Shown: positions 59,506 through 64,000 of the stretch, piece after piece | Layout: each line of letters opens with the position of its first letter | How positions within the stretch are numbered: the first letter of the stretch is position 1 | Source of the DNA: Flavobacteriales bacterium | Lineage (GTDB): Bacteria > Bacteroidota > Bacteroidia > Flavobacteriales_F > PHOS-HE28 | Reading direction: 5' to 3' | NCBI GenBank assembly: GCA_016788635.1 | Contig: JAEUSU010000006.1 | Span: 100,918-164,917, forward strand | DNA: 64,000 bases | Translations under genes and position numbers: made by a program | The notes under the pieces: generated by a model | The model's input: only the letters and a program-made list of their open reading frames with translations | The model's database searches: none | Told to the model about the DNA's origin: nothing

Positions 59506-59748
59506 GCCATCATCGCCCCCGGCAGCACGGTCCCTGATGCTCATCGACCGGCCGCACCGTGCCGTGCACCGGGATCCCTGCCGGGCGTATGGGGTTCGGG
59601 TAGCAGCGAGGTGCGGCCCTGAAGCCGCGCCCTGACCCCGCAGGACATGAGCCGCGGAACGTCGGCATCCCGCGGCAGCACAGGCCGGAGACAGCACCAT
59701 TCCTATGCCGCCGCACCAACCGGGTGACGATCGTCACAGTTCATGTAT
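59506..59748. other. Intergenic region before the TetR operon
   Basis: No gene was found. It holds a GCCGCGG/CCGCGGC inverted repeat around 59650-59680. The operator and promoter of the next operon lie at its right end. Confidence 0.45.
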
Positions 59749-59764
59749 GTTAGTGTTCACTAAC
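59749..59764 (+). promoter_or_regulatory. Palindromic operator, probable TetR site
   Basis: GTTAGTG-TT-CACTAAC is a perfect 7-bp inverted repeat with a 2-nt spacer. It overlaps the -7 element by 4 nt and lies just ahead of an operon that contains a TetR gene, an ideal place for autorepression. Confidence 0.65.
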
Positions 59765-59768
59765 TTTG
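59761..59768 (+). promoter_or_regulatory. -7 element of the TetR operon
   Basis: TAACTTTG is a perfect TAnnTTTG match 20 nt before ATG 59789 and overlaps the right half of the palindromic operator. Confidence 0.6.
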
Positions 59769-59788
59769 TTGCACAAACCGATCGACCC

Positions 59789-60202
59789 ATGAACGGACAA
59801 CGCAACATCGCCACCGGCTTCCTCACCATGGGAGCCTTCATGCTCTATGGCTTCCTGCTCATCTACCTGCGGGACTTCGCGCCCGACAAGCAGGTCTGGG
59901 TGGACAGCTACAGCGTGGGCAAGCACTTCGAGGCCCGCCTCGCGCACGTGCATGGCAACCTCTTCGCCTTCCTCAATGTGGTGATGGGCTACCTGCTGCT
60001 GCACTTCGGTGAGCGGCTCCGCTGGTCCGCGCTCACCTCCTGGCTTGCGCTCATCGGCCTGCTGATGCCGGCGGGCATCCTGGCTGAAGTGTACCTCGGT
60101 GCACCGCCCGTGTTCGTCCTCATCGGCGCGCTGTCCATGACCGCTTCGGTCTTCCTGCTCGGTACCGCCTTCTTCAACCTCAAGCCTTCGCATGGACATT
60201 AA
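59789..60202 (+). CDS. Four-helix membrane protein of unknown function
   Basis: The 137-residue protein has four predicted membrane helices. Conserved-looking His residues lie between helices 1 and 2 (SYSVGKHFEARLAHVHGNLF) and near FLNVVMGYLLLHF. No family was recognised. It is first in an operon with a TetR regulator, overlapping it by 11 nt, and begins just downstream of the operator. His-rich helices might bind heme or metal. Confidence 0.65.
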   Translation: MNGQRNIATGFLTMGAFMLYGFLLIYLRDFAPDKQVWVDSYSVGKHFEARLAHVHGNLFAFLNVVMGYLLLHFGERLRWSALTSWLALIGLLMPAGILAEVYLGAPPVFVLIGALSMTASVFLLGTAFFNLKPSHGH

Positions 60203-60773
60203 GCCCCGCCAACTGGAGATCATCGAAGCCGCCGGTCAGCTGGTGACGGAGGACGGTTTCGCGGCGCTCACCACCAAGCGCCTGGCCGAGCGCATGCACT
60301 TCACCGAAGCCGCGCTCTACCGCCACTTCAAGAGCAAGGAAGAGATCCTGGTGACCATGCTGCATCACCTCGCCGCGAACATGGACGAGCGCCTCGCCCG
60401 CGTGGCCGAGGAGCACCCGGATCCCATGGAACGGGTGGGTGCGATGTTCGACAGCCAGTTCGCCTTCTTCCAGAAGCACCCGCAATACCTCATGGCCATC
60501 TTCGCCACGGGGATGCTGGAAGCGTCGCACGGCATCGATGCCGGCATTGAACGCATCATGGTGGTGAAACGCCGCCACCTGCTCAACGCCATCAAGGAGG
60601 GGCAACGATCGGGAGCCTTCACCTCCGACCATCCGGCGGACACGCTCGCCCACATCATCATGGGCACCTTCCGCCTGCACATGCTGCAATGGCGCATGAG
60701 CGGACGCTCGTTCGATGTGCGCAAGAAAGGCAAGGCCCTCATCGGTGCCGCGCTGGACCTCATCACGAACTGA
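60192..60773 (+). CDS. TetR/AcrR-family regulator
   Basis: The 193-residue protein has an N-terminal TetR HTH (about 5-50; LVTEDGFAALTTKRLAERMHFTEAALYRHFKSKEEIL) and a helical C-terminal ligand-binding domain. It most likely represses its own operon through GTTAGTG-TT-CACTAAC. The ligand is not known. It is translationally linked to the upstream membrane protein gene by overlapping frames. Confidence 0.92.
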   Translation: MDIKPRQLEIIEAAGQLVTEDGFAALTTKRLAERMHFTEAALYRHFKSKEEILVTMLHHLAANMDERLARVAEEHPDPMERVGAMFDSQFAFFQKHPQYLMAIFATGMLEASHGIDAGIERIMVVKRRHLLNAIKEGQRSGAFTSDHPADTLAHIIMGTFRLHMLQWRMSGRSFDVRKKGKALIGAALDLITN

Positions 60774-60779
60774 ACCGGC

Positions 60780-61196
60780 ATGAAGACCCGCAAGCCTGCA
60801 CGCATCGGCCTGGCTCTGGTGATCATCGCCTTCGGCGCACTCACTCTTTTCCTGAGCACCTCTGTGCTGCTGGACCTCTTCGGCATCCGCGAGCGCGAAT
60901 CGCCCTATGTGGCCGCCGTGGTGGTGGCCAACCTGATCGCCTCCCTGCTCTACCTGCCTGCAGGTGCCGGCCTGCTGATGCAGCGTCGTTGGTCCTCGGT
61001 GCTGCTCGCGGCCGCCGTTGTGGTGTTGCTCGTGGGTGGCCTGCTACTCGCCCTCCACATCAACTCCGGTGGTGCATACCGCACAGCCACCATCGGCGCG
61101 CTCACCTTCCGGACCCTGCTCACCGCAGCCTTCTACCTCATTGCGCGTTGGTCCTTGCGCTCACCCGACACATCACCAACACCCCCCAGACGATGA
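60780..61196 (+). CDS. Four-helix membrane protein
   Basis: The 138-residue protein begins MKTRKPARIGLALVI and has four predicted membrane helices and a short cytoplasmic C-terminus. No family was recognised. It follows tetR by 6 nt and overlaps the next gene by ATGA, so it belongs to the same operon. The regulator and the surrounding membrane and lipoprotein genes hint at envelope stress or transport. Confidence 0.65.
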   Translation: MKTRKPARIGLALVIIAFGALTLFLSTSVLLDLFGIRERESPYVAAVVVANLIASLLYLPAGAGLLMQRRWSSVLLAAAVVVLLVGGLLLALHINSGGAYRTATIGALTFRTLLTAAFYLIARWSLRSPDTSPTPPRR

Positions 61197-61648
61197 ACCG
61201 CTTCCTGCTGCCCCTCCTCCTGCTTGCCATGGCCGCGCTGAACAACAGCTGCGGTGAGCACAGCCACGATGCCGCCGCACATGCCGATCATGCAACGACC
61301 CCTGCGGATAGCACATCGGCCACGGACCACGACGCCTTGCCCGCTGTAACGCTCGACAATGGCCAACGGTGGAAGGCCAACCCCGAGACCACCAGCGGCA
61401 TCGCCAATATGGTGGGCATCCTCACCGCCTACGAGCCGGCAAGCGGCGACCCCAAGGCGCTGAAGGCCGCGCTGGAGGAGGAGTTCGGGCTCATCTTCGA
61501 GCGGTGCACCATGGAGGGCGAAGCGCACAGCCAGCTGCACAACTACCTGGTGCCCATCCATCACCAGCTGCGCGACTTTGAGGGGAGCGCCGCACAGCGC
61601 GCCGTACTTGGAGCGCAACTCGCTGCGTACGGCAACTACTTCGAGTGA
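61193..61648 (+). CDS. His-rich lipoprotein
   Basis: The 151-residue product has a lipoprotein signal (lipobox ALNNSC, Cys20), directly followed by a His-rich stretch (GEHSHDAAAHADHA). A small helical domain ends in LHNYLVPIHHQLRDFEG. The His cluster resembles lipoproteins of Bacteroidota heavy-metal loci and might bind divalent metal ions. The start is fixed by the ATGA overlap; the longer in-frame extension upstream runs through another gene. Confidence 0.7.
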   Translation: MNRFLLPLLLLAMAALNNSCGEHSHDAAAHADHATTPADSTSATDHDALPAVTLDNGQRWKANPETTSGIANMVGILTAYEPASGDPKALKAALEEEFGLIFERCTMEGEAHSQLHNYLVPIHHQLRDFEGSAAQRAVLGAQLAAYGNYFE

Positions 61649-61845
61649 TGCGCATTGCTTGCCACGGGGATATGTGGAGGCTGGTGGCTTGAATGAGAAC
61701 GTTCCACAGGCACTCCACTTCATGCTGTTCATGTCCGTTCTAATGGCCGTGCGCCGGTGGCTGCCGTGTTACCACTGCATGAAATGTTGCGTTCCGCATG
61801 GCCGTCTTCCGAACATCTTCTACTTTCGCGGCCGAAACGTTTTCC
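61649..61845. other. Intergenic region before the leader peptide
   Basis: No convincing gene. It contains the TACTTTCG box at 61821-61828. Confidence 0.4.
61821..61828 (+). promoter_or_regulatory. -7 element ahead of the putative leader peptide
   Basis: TACTTTCG matches 7 of 8 consensus positions, 17 nt before ATG 61846. Confidence 0.45.
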
Positions 61846-61932
61846 ATGACGCTCATTCGCCATACCCGCCGGCACTGCACCCTGTGCATGTGTATTCGTG
61901 CGCACCGGGATGGTGACGCGGTGAGCGCCTGA
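61846..61932 (+). CDS. Putative 28-residue leader peptide
   Basis: A short frame (MTLIRHTRRHCTLCMCIRAH, then RDGDAVSA) is rich in Arg (5), His (4) and Cys (3). It lies right after a promoter-like box and just before a strong hairpin, in the 400-nt leader of the UPF0126 gene. This layout resembles amino-acid or nutrient attenuation. It may also be a chance frame. Confidence 0.4.
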   Translation: MTLIRHTRRHCTLCMCIRAHRDGDAVSA

Positions 61933-61954
61933 GCAAAGCGCAGATCCAGCGGTC

Positions 61955-61981
61955 AACGCCATCCCGAAGCGGGGTGGCGTT
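61955..61981 (+). terminator. Attenuator-like hairpin in the leader of the UPF0126 gene
   Basis: AACGCCATCCCG (61955-61966) pairs with CGGGGTGGCGTT (61970-61981) over 12 bp with one T-G pair and a 3-nt loop. It begins 22 nt after the leader-peptide stop. Only a weak T-content follows, so the termination strength is unclear. Confidence 0.45.
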
Positions 61982-62055
61982 CGTGTTCCAGGACGCTCCA
62001 TCCCGCGGTACGGCAAGCGCCCCGCGCCGATGAACTCCCCGAACACAGACCTTGA

Positions 62056-62862
62056 ATGACCACCGCTCCAAGTCTCCAATACGCCCTCGAACTGCTGGGC
62101 ACCGTCCTGTTCGCCAGCAGCGGGGCGATCCGGGCTACGGAGAAGTCTCGCCCCGACTGGTTGGGCGTCACCTTCGTCGGCTTCGTCACCGCCATCGGCG
62201 GCGGCAGCTTGCGCGACATGCTGCTGGGCCATTACCCGCTCGGCTGGGTGCGCGACCCGAACTACCTCTACGCCATCTTCGGGGGCATCGTGCTCGCACG
62301 CATCGCGTATGCGCCGTTGATGGCCTTCCGGCGCGAGCGGTTGTCGATCGAGGCCTTGGGCATGGGCATGTTCGCCGTGCTCGGTGCCGAGAAGGCATTG
62401 CACTACGGGGCACCGGCCGTGGTGGCCGCCGTGCTGGGGATGTTCTCCGCCGTCATGGGCGGGGTGATCCGCGACACCCTCACCAACCGCGAACCGGTCA
62501 TCTTCAGCCGGGAGATCTACGCCACCGCCTGCATCGCTGGCGCGGCCCTCTTCGTGCTGCTGGAGCGCCTCGGCGCGCCACGGGACCTGAACCTCTGCGC
62601 CGGAACGCTCCTCACTTTCGCGTTGCGTATCGCGGCGTTGCGTTTCCGCTGGTCCTTGCCTGCGTTCCCACTGCCCAGCACGCCGCCACCACCGCGCACC
62701 ATGGTTGTGCCCTCATTCGAAGGTTGGCAACGTCGTTCGCGCGTGGTCATGCGCACGCGCACGCGAGTGGACGAAGACCGGAAGGAGCCTCACGCGAAGG
62801 CTTCCGATAGGAGACTGAGTTGGTGGCGGGTACGCCAGCGCCGCACAAGAGCCGCAGCATGA
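62056..62862 (+). CDS. UPF0126/TRIC-like membrane channel or glycine transporter
   Basis: The first 205 residues form the two-repeat UPF0126 fold: LLGTVLFASSGAIRATEK and FVTAIGGGSLRDMLLG in the first half, then GMGMFAVLGAEKALHYGAP and GMFSAVMGGVIRDTLTN in the second. The family includes cation channels and, in E. coli, YicG. The 60-residue C-terminal extension is very basic and is not part of the domain. The ATG matches the family start. A leader peptide and hairpin precede the gene. Confidence 0.85.
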   Translation: MTTAPSLQYALELLGTVLFASSGAIRATEKSRPDWLGVTFVGFVTAIGGGSLRDMLLGHYPLGWVRDPNYLYAIFGGIVLARIAYAPLMAFRRERLSIEALGMGMFAVLGAEKALHYGAPAVVAAVLGMFSAVMGGVIRDTLTNREPVIFSREIYATACIAGAALFVLLERLGAPRDLNLCAGTLLTFALRIAALRFRWSLPAFPLPSTPPPPRTMVVPSFEGWQRRSRVVMRTRTRVDEDRKEPHAKASDRRLSWWRVRQRRTRAAA

Positions 62863-63025
62863 ACATTACGCGCGGGTGTGGTGGTGGTCTCTTGTGCCAA
62901 GGTCCAAGCCTGGAGTTGCGGAAGCTGGTGGCTTGAGGGAAGCCACCGCACACGCCAATTGGCTACTCGTGCCATGCGTGGTAGGCATGAGATGAAATTG
63001 TTCTTTCCACCTTTTGCTTCGCCAA

Positions 63026-63046
63026 CCCCGCATCAATTCTGCGGGG
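63026..63046 (+). terminator. Hairpin downstream of the UPF0126 gene
   Basis: CCCCGCA (63026-63032) pairs with TGCGGGG (63040-63046), a 7-bp stem with a 7-nt loop. A terminator role is possible, but there is no T-run. Confidence 0.35.
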
Positions 63047-63068
63047 CTTCCGCCAAAAGGCGACCACA

Positions 63069-63121
63069 CGTGTGGTGGGAGCCTGCCCCGGCCATGAGCC
63101 GGGGTGGACACCCACCACACG
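63069..63121. repeat. Nested inverted repeat
   Basis: The outer 11-bp arms CGTGTGGTGGG/CCCACCACACG (63069-63079, 63111-63121) enclose 7-bp inner arms CCCCGGC/GCCGGGG (63086-63092, 63098-63104). All are perfect. Confidence 0.7.
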
Positions 63122-63349
63122 CGGTACCTGCGCGATCCGCGCTTGGCCAAGGACCAAGTGCATTCCATTGGCCGTTGCCAACGCGATGCCCGTCCTGTGC
63201 AACGCATTTACCGGATCGTGTAACCGGGACACCGGCTTCTGCCAGCACCTTTGTGCCGTCACGCAGAAAGCACCCCAACACCCACCACAACGCCTACGCC
63301 TTTCCTTCGTAAGGCTTCGGCAACTAAATCACGCTTCGGCGTCCAACGC

Positions 63350-64000
63350 ATGGAACTGAAAGGACAAGCCCTCATCATCACCGGCGGTGCCAGCGGCATC
63401 GGCCACCAAGCAGCCATCGCACTCGCCAACAAAGGCGCCGACCTCATCATCGCCGACTACAACCTCGAAGGCGCGGAGAAGGTCGCGCAAGAGATCGCCG
63501 CGAAAGGCGTGAAAGCCTTCGCCTTCAAGGTGGATGTGTCGAAGGCCGCCGAGGTGGAAGCCCTGGTGGATTTCGCCGTGGAGAAGCTCGGCACGCTCAA
63601 CGGCATCTTCAACAACGCGGGCATCGGGCTGGTGAAACCCTTCCTGGAGATGGACCCCGCCAGCTACCACAAGGTGATCGAGGTGGACCAGCACAGCGTG
63701 TACTACGGCATGTACTACGCCGCGAAGAAGATGGTGAAGCTCGGCGCGAAGGGCACCTTCGTGAACACGGCCTCCATCTATGGCTTCCAGGCCGCGCTGG
63801 GCAGCTTCAACTACAACGCCGCCAAGGCCGCCGTGGTGATGATGAGCAAGAGCGGGGCGCTGGAACTGGCCCCGCACGGCATCCGCGTGGTGGGCGTGGC
63901 CCCCGGCTTCATCAACACGCCCATCCTGGGCAACGATGCGGCCATGAAGAAGATGCTCGGCGACCAGCACCTGCACAAGCAGCTCATCGAGCCCGAGAAG
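63350..64000 (+). CDS. SDR-family oxidoreductase (3' end outside window)
   Basis: The first 217 residues of a short-chain dehydrogenase are visible. The cofactor loop is TGGASGIG (11-18), with FNNAGIG (88-94), catalytic Ser142, and Tyr155-x-x-x-Lys159 in FNYNAAKA. The region after the catalytic site (PHGIRVVGVAPGFINTPI) is normal. The frame is open at the window end. The substrate is unknown. In a genome with fucosidases a fucose dehydrogenase is conceivable, but the gene is 16 kb from that locus. Confidence 0.88.
   Translation, partial: MELKGQALIITGGASGIGHQAAIALANKGADLIIADYNLEGAEKVAQEIAAKGVKAFAFKVDVSKAAEVEALVDFAVEKLGTLNGIFNNAGIGLVKPFLEMDPASYHKVIEVDQHSVYYGMYYAAKKMVKLGAKGTFVNTASIYGFQAALGSFNYNAAKAAVVMMSKSGALELAPHGIRVVGVAPGFINTPILGNDAAMKKMLGDQHLHKQLIEPEK

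Larger units (their letters stand above)
62863..63349. other. Intergenic region with hairpins before the SDR gene
   Basis: No gene was found in these 487 nt. It contains two hairpins (63026-63046 and 63069-63121) and otherwise unremarkable sequence. Confidence 0.45.

Noticed and set aside
60689..61192. Long N-terminal extension of the His-rich lipoprotein frame
   Set aside because: It overlaps tetR and the next membrane protein in a different frame and lacks a signal peptide; the lipobox fits the start at 61193.
61846..62055. Known riboswitch class (SAM-II, glycine) in the UPF0126 leader
   Set aside because: None of the conserved motifs that I know for these classes could be found; a leader peptide plus hairpin fits better.

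Overview
This 64 kb window looks like a chromosome piece from a GC-rich member of the Bacteroidota, most likely the Flavobacteriales. The evidence is type IX secretion (T9SS) C-terminal sorting domains, a TonB receptor with a CarboxypepD_reg-like N-domain, a large lipoprotein alpha-2-macroglobulin, absence of clear Shine-Dalgarno sequences, and many copies of the Bacteroidota -7 promoter element (TAnnTTTG and close variants). Species assignment is inference. No insertion sequence, prophage or CRISPR array was seen.

Layout: 1-1.4 kb holds the end of a porin and a bestrophin-like channel. 1.7-12.2 kb is a complete urea-use module: ureA-B-C, ureE-F-G-D, a UreH/NiCoT-like nickel permease, a porin, an inner-membrane urea transporter and a TonB receptor. 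12.2-13.9 kb has an HdeD-like membrane protein and the tRNA modification enzyme Sua5. 13.9-16.8 kb is a visibly more AT-rich accessory patch. It opens with a run of 14 C and holds a frame-broken lipoprotein and two diverged beta-barrel-like paralogues. 16.8-35.3 kb is mostly housekeeping and surface genes: dxr, rseP, a lone receiver domain, a FAD oxidoreductase, alpha-2-macroglobulin, secreted proteins, methylmalonyl-CoA epimerase, a HAD phosphatase and a DUF5715 protein. tRNA-Ile2(CAU) follows at 35.4 kb with a tandem hairpin array behind it, then galE.

36.7-47.5 kb is a glycan/L-fucose locus: two GH29 alpha-L-fucosidases, two FucP-like symporters, a RhaM-type mutarotase, a nucleotidyltransferase-GHMP kinase fusion and a DUF4838 protein carrying an in-frame minisatellite. 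47.5-53.7 kb has a PAP2-like protein, rpoN, an ArsC/Spx-like protein, an AraC regulator, a K+/H+ antiporter and a pirin.

53.8-59.0 kb is an arsenic/organoarsenical-type island. It starts with a decayed ACR3 arsenite pump and continues with an intact run: Cys-tailed rhodanese, ArsR, small Cys-x-x-Cys thioredoxin, second Cys-tailed rhodanese, ArsP-like permease, FmdE-like lipoprotein, ArsF-like and ArsG-like proteins. 59.8-61.6 kb is a TetR-controlled operon of unknown function whose palindromic operator overlaps its promoter box. 61.8-62.9 kb holds a putative leader peptide and attenuator-like hairpin ahead of a UPF0126 channel/transporter gene. An SDR oxidoreductase runs off the right edge.

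The most general unexpected observation is that in at least nine transcription units the -7-like box ends exactly 4 nt before the start codon, which predicts leaderless mRNAs.
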